A DNA stretch of 64,000 bases, from positions 1 through 64,000 of the forward strand of contig JAHHIH010000020.1 of NCBI GenBank assembly GCA_019358835.1, in the 5' to 3' direction. The position numbers and the translations under genes were made by a program. The notes under the pieces were generated by a model. The model ran no database searches. It had not been told where the DNA came from and was given only the letters and a program-made list of their open reading frames with translations. This DNA comes from Tildeniella torsiva UHER 1998/13D (GTDB lineage Bacteria; Cyanobacteriota; Cyanobacteriia; Phormidesmidales; Phormidesmidaceae). How positions within the stretch are numbered: position 1 is the first letter of the stretch; every line of letters starts with the position of its first letter. This document shows, one piece after another, positions 26,073 to 35,100 of the stretch.

Positions 26073-26627
26073 ATGCCCGCACCCACCGAACTCTGGATTG
26101 ACACCCTACCCTCTGCGATCGGCGACATTTTGCTAGTCTCCGACGGTGCATCGCTCTGCGCCCTCGACTTTGCCGACTATAAACCTCGCCTGCTGACCCT
26201 GCTCCACAAGCGGTTCGCAGCAGTCACCCTCACTCCCTGCACCAACCCCCAGGGCTTTAGCGATCGCCTCGACGCCTACCTAGCTGGCGACCTGCACAGT
26301 TTCGACCCCGTGCCCGTCAACCCAGGGGGCACCGCCTTTCAGCAGCAGGTGTGGCTAGCACTGCGCCAAATCCCCGCTGGCACAGTGGCCACCTACGGCG
26401 AACTAGCGGCGAAACTTGGCAAACCCACAGCCTACCGAGCCGTGGGCATGGCCAACTCGCTCAACCCTGTGGCGATCGCCCTGCCCTGCCACCGCGTCGT
26501 TGGCGCCAACGGCCAGCTCACCGGCTACGCAGGCGGCCTAGAGCGCAAACAATGGCTGCTGCACCACGAAGGCGTCGATTTGGCCAACCGAGACTCGATT
26601 CAGCAAGAATTGTCGCTGGGGCTTTAG
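26073..26627 (+). CDS. ogt: Methylated-DNA-protein-cysteine methyltransferase
   Basis: The 184-residue protein is an O6-alkylguanine-DNA alkyltransferase, which removes alkyl groups from O6-guanine by irreversible transfer to its own cysteine. The acceptor is C139 in the invariant PCHRV motif. The DNA-binding winged helix includes AYRAVGMANSLNPVAIALPCH, with the Arg finger R122, and the upstream TAFQQQVWLALRQIPAGTVATYGELA is canonical. The N-terminal part is shortened relative to Ada. It starts 67 bp after the tandem repeat and is followed by a palindromic repeat copy. Confidence 0.95.
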   Translation: MPAPTELWIDTLPSAIGDILLVSDGASLCALDFADYKPRLLTLLHKRFAAVTLTPCTNPQGFSDRLDAYLAGDLHSFDPVPVNPGGTAFQQQVWLALRQIPAGTVATYGELAAKLGKPTAYRAVGMANSLNPVAIALPCHRVVGANGQLTGYAGGLERKQWLLHHEGVDLANRDSIQQELSLGL

Positions 26628-26660
26628 CGATCGCGTAGGTTCAGTAGATCGCAAAATCCT

Positions 26661-26759
26661 AGCCCTCTCCCCCACCCCCTCTCCCAGGCAGGAGAGGGGA
26701 GCCGGAAAACCTTTCAAAGTCCCTCTCCCAGCTTGGGAGAGGGATTTAGGGAGAGGGCT
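26661..26759. repeat. Dispersed CCCTCTCCC/GGGAGAGGG palindromic repeat, copy 2
   Basis: Two tandem hairpins with CCCTCTCCC-type arms, the shared AGCCGGAAAACC spacer and TTTCAAAGTCCCTCTCCC match the copy at 6281-6373 closely. It occupies most of the gap between ogt and the following hydrolase gene. Confidence 0.88.
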
Positions 26760-26819
26760 AGATCTTGTCAGGAAGGATTGTTTTCGTTTCATAGATTTTC
26801 CCCAGAGTTCTAGGCGAAA

Positions 26820-28514
26820 ATGCCAGCATCCTTTGCTGCCCGTTGCCCTATGCTGCTTCGCCACCGCCCGTTCAAGATTCTCTCTGCCCTAGCGCTGGGG
26901 CTAGGGGTAGCATTGGCCACCGCCCTACCGCTGCGGGCGGCAGAGAGCGTGGTGCTCCAGTTTGGCCTCTTTAGCCGCTCCATACCTACCGAGTCATTGG
27001 TCACCTTTGCCGAAACCGGCACCGTTGACTCGCAGCTGGCTCCCTTCTTGCGGCGGCTCAACCCAGCCCAGCAGCAGGGGTTGCGTGCCGCGCTGTCTCG
27101 CGGACGAGCGGTGAACGTGGTGCCCATTTCCCAGTGGTTTGACAGCCCCATGGGCGATCGCAGCCTGCAATTTTTGGGCAAGCTTGCCCAGACCGAGGCC
27201 GGGCTCAACGGTCGCCAGGCGCTGCGGGCTGCGATCGTCGCTGCCGCCGCCGAGGATGGCGAGATTTCACTGCTCGATATCGTGCGCCACTTTCCCACCA
27301 GCAGTCTGCAAATTGATGTCGCCCAGGGCTTGACCGTAGCCCGCCAGGTGCGGGCTGAGGCCGGGGCCACCCGCGCCATTGTGGCCGCTATCAAGCAGCA
27401 GTCAGAAGCCGCCGCAATGCAAGAGCCATCCTTTGACCTGGCTGCCCTGCCCGACCTCACCCAGCCCGGCCCCTACGGCAGTCGCCAGGTATCGCTGACT
27501 TTGGTGGATGCCAGCCGCAGCCGCACCTACGCCGCCGATGTCTTTTTGCCCCAAAATTTAGCTGCCCTAGACGGCCCCCTGCCCGTAGTGGTGCTCTCCC
27601 ACGGGTTGGGCGACAGCCGTACTTCTTTCTTTGCGCTGGCGGCCCACGCGGCCTCCCACGGGTTTGCGGTGGCCCTGCCCGAGCATGTGGGCAGCAACAG
27701 CACCCAAAAGCAGGCCCTACTCACTGGGCTAGACCACGAAACCTTTAAGGCGAAAGACTTCCTCGATCGCCCCCTCGACATCAGCTTTTTGCTCGACGAG
27801 CTAGAGCGTCTTAACGCCACCACCTTTGGGGGGCGGCTCGATGTCAGCCGAGTGGCGGCGGTCGGGCACTCCTTTGGCGGCTACACGGCGCTGGCCGTCG
27901 GCGGTGCCACGATTGACTTTGAGCGCTTGGCCCAGCGCTGCGACCCCGCCGCCAACCTGCTGCTCGACGCCGCCATGGTGCTAGAGTGCCGTGCCCTAGA
28001 GTTGCAGAGCGATGCCGCCGTGATAGAGCGCCTGCGCCAGGGCACTAAGGACGATCGCGTCAAGCTGGTGATGGCCTTTGCCACGGTGTCTAACCTGTTT
28101 GGCCCCCGAGGCATGGCCCAGGTTTCAGTGCCGACGATGCTGTTTGGCGGCGAGGTCGATCTGGTTGCTCCGGTGGTGCCCCAGCAGGTGGCGGCGTTTA
28201 CCTGGCTGCGGGGGCACCACCGCTACCTATATCTGGGCGAAAACACCTCCCACGGCCCCGACTTTACGAAATTAGCCAGCCGCTTTTTGTACCTCGACGA
28301 CGCCTTTGAGCAGGGTGTAGAGGAAGCGATCGCCTCGACCCAAGGGGTCAATAAATCGCTGGTGGTGGCCTTTAGCCGGGTGTACCTGAGCCAGCAGGAA
28401 GAGTATCGACCTTTTTTGAGCGCCGCCTACGTCGAGGCGGTCAGCGCCGAGCCCTTTCGGCTGCACCTGGCCCGCGAGCTGCCTCCCCCGGTGGTCGAAC
28501 GGCTGCTGGAGTGA
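26820..28514 (+). CDS. Secreted alpha/beta hydrolase with N-terminal DUF1400-like domain
   Basis: The 564-residue protein has a signal peptide (basic LLRHRPFK, hydrophobic core, cleavage near LRAAES), a DUF1400-type domain (about 40-190) typical of cyanobacterial hydrolases, and an alpha/beta hydrolase domain (about 220-530) of the dienelactone hydrolase/lipase type. The oxyanion region is VVVLSHGLGDSRTS, the nucleophile elbow is VGHSFGGYTAL, the acid lies in FGGEVDLVAP, and the His is probably in NTSHGPDF. A periplasmic esterase or lipase is predicted. The ATG at 26820 has an AGGCG ribosome-binding site; a second ATG at 26850 would give a tighter signal peptide. Confidence 0.85.
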   Translation: MPASFAARCPMLLRHRPFKILSALALGLGVALATALPLRAAESVVLQFGLFSRSIPTESLVTFAETGTVDSQLAPFLRRLNPAQQQGLRAALSRGRAVNVVPISQWFDSPMGDRSLQFLGKLAQTEAGLNGRQALRAAIVAAAAEDGEISLLDIVRHFPTSSLQIDVAQGLTVARQVRAEAGATRAIVAAIKQQSEAAAMQEPSFDLAALPDLTQPGPYGSRQVSLTLVDASRSRTYAADVFLPQNLAALDGPLPVVVLSHGLGDSRTSFFALAAHAASHGFAVALPEHVGSNSTQKQALLTGLDHETFKAKDFLDRPLDISFLLDELERLNATTFGGRLDVSRVAAVGHSFGGYTALAVGGATIDFERLAQRCDPAANLLLDAAMVLECRALELQSDAAVIERLRQGTKDDRVKLVMAFATVSNLFGPRGMAQVSVPTMLFGGEVDLVAPVVPQQVAAFTWLRGHHRYLYLGENTSHGPDFTKLASRFLYLDDAFEQGVEEAIASTQGVNKSLVVAFSRVYLSQQEEYRPFLSAAYVEAVSAEPFRLHLARELPPPVVERLLE

Positions 28515-28560
28515 CCCGGCCTGGAATAATGGGAGATGGCCGTTTCCCTTGGCGCACCCC

Positions 28561-29556
28561 ATGACGAGTTTTGCACCGGATCTGCGATCGCCTCTGCCTC
28601 TGCCCGAGATGGGCTGCGGCACCTGGGCCTGGGGCAACCGGCTGCTGTGGGGCTACGACCCCACCATGGATGGCGAGCTGCACCAGGTGTTTGATTACTG
28701 CCTCAGCCACGGCGTTACCCTGTTTGACAGCGGTGACTCCTACGGCACCGGGCGGCTGAATGGTCGCAGCGAAGTGTTGCTGGGGCAGTTTGCCCAGAGC
28801 TACACAGGGCAAAATCGAGATTCCCTCTGCCTAGCGACGAAGCTAGCCGCCTACCCCTGGCGGCTCACCGCCAGGTCGGTGGTCAAAGCGGGAACTGCCT
28901 CCGTCGAGCGGCTGGGTCGCCCCATCGACCTGGCCCAAATGCACTGGTCTACCGCCAACTACGCCCCCTGGCAGGAAGGCCCATTTTTGGATGGGCTGAT
29001 GGATCTGTGCGTTCAGGGACAGGCGCGGGCGATTGGCCTGTCGAACTTTGGCCCCAAGCGGCTCAGGCTCGCCCACCAGCGGTTGCAAGACCGGGGACTG
29101 GCGATCGCCACGCTGCAAGTGCAATATTCGCTGCTGTCCACCTACCCAGTCACCGAGCTGGGCCTGAAGGCTCTCTGCGATGAGCTGGGCATTCGCCTGA
29201 TCGCCTACAGCCCCCTGGCGCTGGGATTGCTGACGGGCAAGTACTCGGCTCAGGGGCCGTTTCCCCCTGGCCTGCGGGGGCTGCTGTTTCGCCGACTGCT
29301 GCCCAAAATTCAGCCGCTGCTGGAGGTGCTAGGGGCGATCGCCGCCCACCGTCAAAAAACCTCGGCCCAGGTGGCCCTTAACTGGTGCATTTGCAAAGGC
29401 ACCCTGCCCATTCCTGGGGCCAAAACCCTCGTTCAGGCCCAGCAAAATATCGGTGCCCTGGACTGGCGACTGGATGCGGGAGAACTGGAAGAATTAGACC
29501 GGGTGGCAGCCCGTAGCGATGGCCGAATGGTGCAGAACAATTTTCAATCTCGCTAG
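28561..29556 (+). CDS. Aldo/keto reductase
   Basis: The 331-residue TIM-barrel NADPH-dependent oxidoreductase has the family signatures TLFDSGDSYGTGRLNGRSE (catalytic Asp and Tyr), LATKLAAYPW (catalytic Lys), the LAQMHW segment (His), IGLSNFGPKRL, VQYSLLST, LIAYSPLALGLLTGKY and PGAKTLVQAQQNIGAL for cofactor binding. Substrate is undetermined; such enzymes reduce a range of aldehydes and ketones. The ATG at 28561 is preferred over an in-frame TTG 12 bp earlier. It follows the alpha/beta hydrolase gene by 46 bp and may be co-transcribed with it. Confidence 0.92.
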   Translation: MTSFAPDLRSPLPLPEMGCGTWAWGNRLLWGYDPTMDGELHQVFDYCLSHGVTLFDSGDSYGTGRLNGRSEVLLGQFAQSYTGQNRDSLCLATKLAAYPWRLTARSVVKAGTASVERLGRPIDLAQMHWSTANYAPWQEGPFLDGLMDLCVQGQARAIGLSNFGPKRLRLAHQRLQDRGLAIATLQVQYSLLSTYPVTELGLKALCDELGIRLIAYSPLALGLLTGKYSAQGPFPPGLRGLLFRRLLPKIQPLLEVLGAIAAHRQKTSAQVALNWCICKGTLPIPGAKTLVQAQQNIGALDWRLDAGELEELDRVAARSDGRMVQNNFQSR

Positions 29557-29658
29557 CCCCTCGGCGCTATTAAACGGCGGCATGAATTTGGGCAGGGGCA
29601 AACGACCATTTGCCTCTACTCTGATTGACTGACAAAACTTGTTAGCCAGATCCCTGAA

Positions 29659-29751
29659 AGCCCTCTCCTTAGCCCTTTCCCCTCGGGAGAGGGAACCGGA
29701 AAAGTGGGTCGGATCCCCTCGCCCTCTGGGAGAGGGGTTGGGGGGTGAGAG
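29659..29751. repeat. Dispersed CCCTCTCCC-type palindromic repeat, copy 3 (divergent)
   Basis: A degenerate member of the same family as 6281-6373 and 26661-26759: two GGGAGAGGG-type hairpins with an AACCGGAAAAG spacer. It lies in the 428-bp gap 29557-29984, which holds no other recognised feature apart from the ribosome-binding site of the next gene. Confidence 0.75.
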
Positions 29752-29984
29752 CCATAAACTTTTGTCGGTCAACCAGGCCCCTACTAGAGAGGTAGAATTC
29801 TGGATTCGTACTTGTACCCAGCAATCCCGCCTCTCTATGGGGATAGATCTCGATCGTTTTTGCCTACGCCATTCACTAGAGATCAAGAGTGACCGCAGGG
29901 GAGATGTGCCGCATCTCGCCTATCTCGATAATGGTCGCATCAGTCGAAGCAATTGAGTTCCTATTCCATTTTTGGAGAACCCCC

Positions 29985-30149
29985 ATGCTGCGTTACGCGC
30001 TGATTTTCCTAGTTGTAGCTTTGGTTGCTGCGTTCTTTGGGTTTAGTGGCGTAGCTGGCACCGCCGCAGGCATTGCCCAAATTTTGTTCTACATTTTCCT
30101 GGCCATCTTCGCTGTGTCCCTAGTTATGAATCTCCTCAAGCGTGCTTAG
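29985..30149 (+). CDS. DUF1328 (YtjA-like) small membrane protein
   Basis: The 54-residue protein consists of two hydrophobic helices ([19 protein letters not shown] and [19 protein letters not shown]) separated by a Gly/Ala turn (VAGTAAG) and ends in LLKRA, matching the small DUF1328 inner-membrane family. Function is unknown; relatives are often stress-induced. The frame is open upstream, but the ATG at 29985 with a GGAG ribosome-binding site gives the family-typical N-terminus. A strong hairpin terminator lies 45 bp after the stop. Confidence 0.88.
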   Translation: MLRYALIFLVVALVAAFFGFSGVAGTAAGIAQILFYIFLAIFAVSLVMNLLKRA

Positions 30150-30194
30150 GCCCCTGAGCCATGACTACCTAGAAACAATCTTAGTCTTGCATTG

Positions 30195-30231
30195 AAAAAA
30201 CCCTTTTCTCAACTAAAGAAAAGGGTTTTTT
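30195..30231. terminator. Bidirectional intrinsic terminator
   Basis: A perfect 14-bp stem (30195-30208 against 30218-30231) with A-rich and T-rich flanks serves the small membrane protein gene from the left and the convergent hydrolase gene from the right. Confidence 0.9.
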
Positions 30232-30244
30232 GTATGGCTATATC

Positions 30245-31093
30245 TCACTGCGATTCAGTCTGCTTCCCTATAGCGTCAAGAACAACAGACCAGTCATCGC
30301 GATGCAGTTCATGCCCTGTTCCGACTAACGGTAGCAATACAGCCCCCTGGATTTCTGCCTGCAATGCCAAGCCATGGGCATAGGGTAAAACACAATCTTC
30401 TGTGCCATGAATAATCAGAGTTGGCACAGCGATTTCGTGAAGGCGGTTAAACCATTGTTCTCCACCCTGAAGCAAGACGTGATTGAAGGTCGTCATGAGG
30501 TTGGGGGTGCGATCGAAGTCAGCCTCAGCTAATTCACGGATGGCTGACTCATCAAAGGGATGGGCTGAACCGGAAAGCAGCTGCCACGCACCAATCTGAT
30601 AGTCAATCACAGCCTCACGGTTTGCCCAATCCAGTTCACTGGCTTTCGTATGATATTCAAGGACAGATGGGTCGATTCCTGGCATTGTTGGATCGCTGTC
30701 AGCCAAACGTTCCGAGGCAACTAGCGTCATACTTTTGACGCGTTGAGGATACTTGAGCGCCATGAGTTGAGCCAAGAATCCTCCCAATGACATCCCTACT
30801 AGATGAGCGCTCTGAAGTTCATAGCCATCGAGAATGCAAAAAGCATCGTCCGCCAGATCTTCTACAGAATAGTGAATGTGCCCTGGCTCGTAACTGGTCG
30901 ATCGCCCAGTGTCTCGATGATCGTAACGAATCACATAGCGTCCTAAAGCCGCCAACTGAGAGCAGAAATCCTCTGGCCACCACACGGCTGAAGCCATCGC
31001 TCCCATGATTAATAAGATGGGTGGATCGTCTGGAGTACCGAAAGATTCGGAGAAAAGGCAAATTTCGTTACGGCTAATCCATTTACTTTCCAT
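30245..31093 (-). CDS. Alpha/beta-fold hydrolase
   Basis: The 282-residue cytosolic hydrolase shows an oxyanion-hole segment ([10 protein letters not shown]), the conserved [10 protein letters not shown] strand-turn, the nucleophile elbow [10 protein letters not shown], the acid in [11 protein letters not shown] and the His in GTGHELH. The pattern is typical of proline iminopeptidase- or aclacinomycin methylesterase-like enzymes. Physiological substrate is unknown. It is a single leftward gene ending at a bidirectional terminator. Confidence 0.88.
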   Translation of the reverse strand: MESKWISRNEICLFSESFGTPDDPPILLIMGAMASAVWWPEDFCSQLAALGRYVIRYDHRDTGRSTSYEPGHIHYSVEDLADDAFCILDGYELQSAHLVGMSLGGFLAQLMALKYPQRVKSMTLVASERLADSDPTMPGIDPSVLEYHTKASELDWANREAVIDYQIGAWQLLSGSAHPFDESAIRELAEADFDRTPNLMTTFNHVLLQGGEQWFNRLHEIAVPTLIIHGTEDCVLPYAHGLALQAEIQGAVLLPLVGTGHELHRDDWSVVLDAIGKQTESQ

Positions 31094-31205
31094 GTCTTTT
31101 TACAGCTCGGCTTTCTCCCATTTTAGGCAGCCTCGATTTCGGCGTTTCTCCACTGTAAAGATCTGATTGTTTGGTTTTCTACAACTGCCATAGTTCGCGG
31201 CCTAG

Positions 31206-31225
31206 CAAGGGGCTTAAGCCCCTTG
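31206..31225. terminator. 20-bp perfect palindrome after the GT2 gene
   Basis: CAAGGGGCTT is followed directly by its reverse complement AAGCCCCTTG, ending 11 bp short of the GT2 stop codon. It probably acts as a terminator or 3'-end structure for the leftward glycosyltransferase transcript, although no T run follows. Confidence 0.55.
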
Positions 31226-31236
31226 TTGTAGTCTCA

Positions 31237-32790
31237 CTATTTCGCCCCTCGCAGGGCCACCATCCACCGATTGGGCTTACTCTTAGTGCGGGCGGTGACG
31301 TGCCAAACCCGACTGCCGCTAAGGTGGTTGACCACCGCCACCATGCCAATTAGCGCCTTGAGCCAAAAGTAAACCGGCGACAGCACACAGTAGAGCACCC
31401 CGTGGCGGCGGGTATAGGACGACTGCTTGGGCCGCAGCACCATGGCCACCGCCACTTGCAGCACCACGCTGAGGGTGAGTAAGCCCATCAGCACCAGGTT
31501 GAGGTTTTCGAAATTGAGGTCGCGATCGCGGCCGCTGAGGTGAATGCTGAGCAGCATTGGCACCACCTGCCACACCAGCGGGTAAAAGAACTGGCTAAAC
31601 AGCAGCATCAGCACCCAGTAGGGCTTTTGCACGGCGTCTAGGCGGGGCGATCGCGCCACCCGGCCCAAGTGCAGCCCCGCCACCTCTAGCCAGCCCTGGC
31701 TCCACCGCTGGCGCTGCAACCACAGACCCCGCAGGTTGTCGGGGGCCAGCTCGGTGGTGACAATCGCCGGGTCATGCACCAGGCGACAGCCTCCCAGCAG
31801 GCCCCGCACCGTCACGTCAATGTCTTCGGTCAGGCGGGTGTGGTGAAAGCCCAGGTGGCGCAGGGTTGAGGTGCGCCAGTAGCCGTTAGAGCCGCCAAAC
31901 AGGGCGGTGTCGGCCAGCAGCGATCGCCCGTAGTGGCTGATCCCATAGATGCACTCAAACTCCACGGCAATCAGCTGGGTCAACCAGCTGTCTCTGGCGT
32001 TGCGAATAATGTTGCGCCCCTGCACCACGTCGTAGCGCCCCTGGTACAGCCAGGCCCAGGCCCGACTGAGGCAATCGGCCGCCGGGTGGTGGTCGGCGTC
32101 AAAGATACCCGTCATCTCCCCCGCCGCCACCTGAAGGGCGGCGTTGAGGTTTTCGGCCTTAGAGTGGCTGTGGGGCACGGGCAGCAGCACCAGGGCCGGG
32201 TAGCGCCGCGCTAGCGCCTGCAAGCGGTCTTCTACCGGCAGCCGGGTGGGAGTGTTGTAGGCCAAAATAATTTCCCACCCCTGGGTCGGCGGCGTCACCT
32301 GGGTCAACCAGTGGAGCAGGGTGTCTTCAATAATGTCTTGCTCGTTGGGCAGGTAGGCCGCTACCACAACCGAGACAAAGGGTACCGAAACTAAGGGCTC
32401 TGAGACTTGGGGCTCTGACCCCAGGGGCAGCGAAACTAAGGGCAGGGCTCCCTGGGGCGGCAGCGACTCTGGCACCCCAGATGGCAGCGCCAGGGATGAC
32501 GCTCGTCGCCGTCGCCGCACCCGGCACCAGCGCTGGAGCAGCCCCCGATCGAACCAGGGGTTAGACCGACGGCTACTGTAGATCACCACGGCGGTTTCGG
32601 CGTTGATAATCACCAGACCAATCAGCGAAACGGCCAGTAAGGCCCATTGCAGTATCCCCAGGCTATGACCGTAGTCAAGGGCAACAACGTATACCGCCAT
32701 CGGTATACACAGCAGCCAGAGGCTCAACCACAGTAGCCGTCTGGCATTGGCCAGAACAGGCTCAGCAAACAGCGCCAAGCTCGACTTCAT
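31237..32790 (-). CDS. Membrane glycosyltransferase family 2, processive-type
   Basis: The 517-residue protein has two N-terminal transmembrane helices (about 20-65), a cytosolic GT-A catalytic domain (about 130-375), and three or four C-terminal helices. Catalytic features are FVSVVVAAYLPNEQDII at the nucleotide-sugar site, the metal-binding DxD-like GIFDADHHP, the base motif LTEDIDVTVRG and the processivity motif QRQRWSQGW. This is the architecture of cellulose-synthase-like or beta-glucan-type synthases, implying extrusion of a polysaccharide. Product identity is not resolvable. A low-complexity Pro/Leu/Ser/Val repeat (about residues 95-130) separates the membrane anchor from the catalytic domain. 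It is a single-gene unit. Confidence 0.9.
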   Translation of the reverse strand: MKSSLALFAEPVLANARRLLWLSLWLLCIPMAVYVVALDYGHSLGILQWALLAVSLIGLVIINAETAVVIYSSRRSNPWFDRGLLQRWCRVRRRRRASSLALPSGVPESLPPQGALPLVSLPLGSEPQVSEPLVSVPFVSVVVAAYLPNEQDIIEDTLLHWLTQVTPPTQGWEIILAYNTPTRLPVEDRLQALARRYPALVLLPVPHSHSKAENLNAALQVAAGEMTGIFDADHHPAADCLSRAWAWLYQGRYDVVQGRNIIRNARDSWLTQLIAVEFECIYGISHYGRSLLADTALFGGSNGYWRTSTLRHLGFHHTRLTEDIDVTVRGLLGGCRLVHDPAIVTTELAPDNLRGLWLQRQRWSQGWLEVAGLHLGRVARSPRLDAVQKPYWVLMLLFSQFFYPLVWQVVPMLLSIHLSGRDRDLNFENLNLVLMGLLTLSVVLQVAVAMVLRPKQSSYTRRHGVLYCVLSPVYFWLKALIGMVAVVNHLSGSRVWHVTARTKSKPNRWMVALRGAK

Positions 32791-33150
32791 AGGCGGGGAT
32801 TAACTCCTTACTTGATTAGGTAGAAAAGCCAGCAAACCGACGACATCTTCTTACCGCAAACGACCCTGCAACACTCTACCAGCCCAGTCGGGGTGAGTTG
32901 GCAAACTCTAGCAGCTAATACTAAATCCGAATTCAATAATCTCCACTCAAAAAGGTAACGCTGTGCAGCGGTATGCCCCTACGAATCCGGGAGTTTTTGA
33001 GCAGGATTGGGGATAAATCCCCCATTAGCAGCTTTCACTTGCTGATTGTCCCAAAAAAAAGTGAATTTTGTATGACCCCTTAGAGCGATTGCTATTCCAG
33101 CCCTGGTCGGCTGCGGGAACAAAGCCCCTGTGCTATCGATCGGGCAGGGT
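32791..33150. other. 360-bp intergenic region between the GT2 and DUF3685 genes
   Basis: No ORF is supported. A small hairpin GGGGATAAATCCCC lies around 33009-33022. The region upstream of 32790 should hold the GT2 promoter, and the part next to 33151 the 3' end of the leftward two-gene operon. Confidence 0.4.
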
Positions 33151-35100
33151 TTAGTCTCGCAGGTTGCTCTCTTGGGCATCGCGGCGGTAGCGGGGGTCGC
33201 GCCAGGCTCCGCCCACCCCGCGCAAAATGCCGCGCCCAATCAGCCCGATGCCGCGGCCAATTACGTCGGTGAGCACGTAGACAATGCCGCTGCCCACCAG
33301 TGAAACCGCTGAGCGAAACCGGGGGGCGATCGCATCGCGAGCTTCCACCGCCAGGGTCACCGCCCGCTGGAGGCCCGAGAGCTGCTCCAGCTCCTCCCGC
33401 CGGGGCGCGTAGATTGTCTGGTACTGAATGCCCCGCTCGGTAAAGCCAAACAGCCGATGCTGGCTCTCAAAAATCGCTCGAGGTTCGTTGATTAGCCCAT
33501 CCCAGCGGTAGCGCCAGGAGAGGTCATTGCGAAAGCGCTCGATGTCGCGGCTGGTGATCAGGCGGCGGTGGTAGAGGTTTTTCTTCATCAGCTCCACGTC
33601 GGCGAAATGGTTGAGCAGCGGCTGCACCACGGCGTTGGCCAGCTGAATCAGCAGGTGCTCAAGCAGCTCCTGGCTGCGGGCCATCGCCTGGGGCGTGGCG
33701 GCTGCGTAGAGGCTGCCGTCCACCACCATCGACTCGTTAAACAGCAGATGCCCCAGCAGCATCGGCACCAGGGGCAGCCGGTCTAAGATTGCCGCTTGCA
33801 CCACCGGGGCCTCGGTCAGCAGGGTGGGCACCACGGGCTGCTCTAGGGTATCGATCTGGAGGGTGTAGTAGCGGCCAAAGAAATCGGTGACGGTGGCCTG
33901 CCACAGGTCGTGCAGCACCAGGGTGCTTTTCTCGGTCAGCTGCCCCGGCAGCACCCCCGCCTCGCGCAGGTGTTCGAGGGCATCCTCCACTTTGCGCAGC
34001 ACCAGGTAGAGCAGCTCCCGCTTTTTGTCGTCGCGCAAAATGTCGGACTCGAGCGGCACATTGCTGGTGTTGTCGAGCAGCCCCTGGAGCTTGCGAAACA
34101 CCCGCTCAAACACCAGGGTGGCCAGGTCGCCCTGGTTGAGGGCCAGGCGATCTGCGGTGGCTACCGCCAGGGCATCCCTCGGCCCCGGTAGAGGTCTAAC
34201 CCTGGTAGGCGGCGACCCCGGCGGCCCTCCGCCCACCCAGGGGGGCGTTAGCTCCCGTGACTCTGATGGGGCACGAACCACGGGGCGATCAGTAGGTGGC
34301 CACTGGTCAGAGAAGCTCGGGGTAGCCAGCAGCCGCCGCACCAGCCAGCGAGCGGCCCGCAGTTCGCGATAGCGCCCCGCCAGCACCGCCTCCGCCAGCA
34401 GTGAGCCGCGCCCCCGCCGCCGTTCGGCCTCGATCTGGGCCATCACCGCCTCAATCTGCTGCACCGACGATCGCCGCATACTGATACGCAGCGCCGCGAG
34501 GGCATTGGGTACCGGTGAACCTGTTCCAGCAGCGTCGTTCTCCCGCATTGTGACTGGGGGGCGCTGACCGCCTGCGATCGGGTGCAGGCTGCTGGCTGGC
34601 TGAGGCCCAGGGGCGACCAGTTGTTCAATCAGCCGACCCAGCTCGGCTACGGCCATGCTGCGAGCGCCAAATCCATCGGCCCCCAGCTGGCGGGCGGCGG
34701 CGGCCAGCACCGGTTCGGTCTGGGCGCTGAGCACCAGCACTGGCAGCGTCGGGTAGCGCCCTTTAATGTCGGCACAGAGGCGCAGCCCCGGCAGCTGGTC
34801 GGGGCGACCCGCCCCCAGGCCCAAATCGAGAATCACCAGATCAAGGTCGGGGCGAGGGCTGGGTTCCTGGGCTGACCAGGCATCGACCCAATCCGGGGCG
34901 GGCTCTGGAGCCCAGTCGGAAGGCGCTGCGGGAAGCGTCCCTAGGCTGGCACGGCTGGCCAAGATCGCCAGGGCATCGTCGGCCTGGGTGGCTTCGGCCA
35001 CTACGGTATAGCCAGCGGTTTGCTCCAGCCAGATGCGCAGGCCCAGGCGAAATACCGGGTCTTCGTCTACCAGCATGAGTCGCAGGGGGGCCGTCGTCAT
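33151..35100 (-). CDS. Response regulator with C-terminal DUF3685 domain
   Basis: The 649-residue protein starts with a CheY-like receiver: acidic pocket LMLVDEDPVF, phospho-acceptor Asp in LVILDLGLG, and LVLSAQTEP as the Thr/Ser switch strand. The receiver carries an unusual Pro/Ala/Trp-rich insertion at about residues 55-82. After a low-complexity linker, the rest (about 200-630) is the helical DUF3685 region found in cyanobacterial and plastid (Ycf55-like) proteins, with no DNA-binding motif. It may control an effector by protein contact. It is the second gene of an operon; its ATG overlaps the stop of the upstream gene by 4 bp, implying coupled translation. Confidence 0.85.
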   Translation of the reverse strand: MTTAPLRLMLVDEDPVFRLGLRIWLEQTAGYTVVAEATQADDALAILASRASLGTLPAAPSDWAPEPAPDWVDAWSAQEPSPRPDLDLVILDLGLGAGRPDQLPGLRLCADIKGRYPTLPVLVLSAQTEPVLAAAARQLGADGFGARSMAVAELGRLIEQLVAPGPQPASSLHPIAGGQRPPVTMRENDAAGTGSPVPNALAALRISMRRSSVQQIEAVMAQIEAERRRGRGSLLAEAVLAGRYRELRAARWLVRRLLATPSFSDQWPPTDRPVVRAPSESRELTPPWVGGGPPGSPPTRVRPLPGPRDALAVATADRLALNQGDLATLVFERVFRKLQGLLDNTSNVPLESDILRDDKKRELLYLVLRKVEDALEHLREAGVLPGQLTEKSTLVLHDLWQATVTDFFGRYYTLQIDTLEQPVVPTLLTEAPVVQAAILDRLPLVPMLLGHLLFNESMVVDGSLYAAATPQAMARSQELLEHLLIQLANAVVQPLLNHFADVELMKKNLYHRRLITSRDIERFRNDLSWRYRWDGLINEPRAIFESQHRLFGFTERGIQYQTIYAPRREELEQLSGLQRAVTLAVEARDAIAPRFRSAVSLVGSGIVYVLTDVIGRGIGLIGRGILRGVGGAWRDPRYRRDAQESNLRD

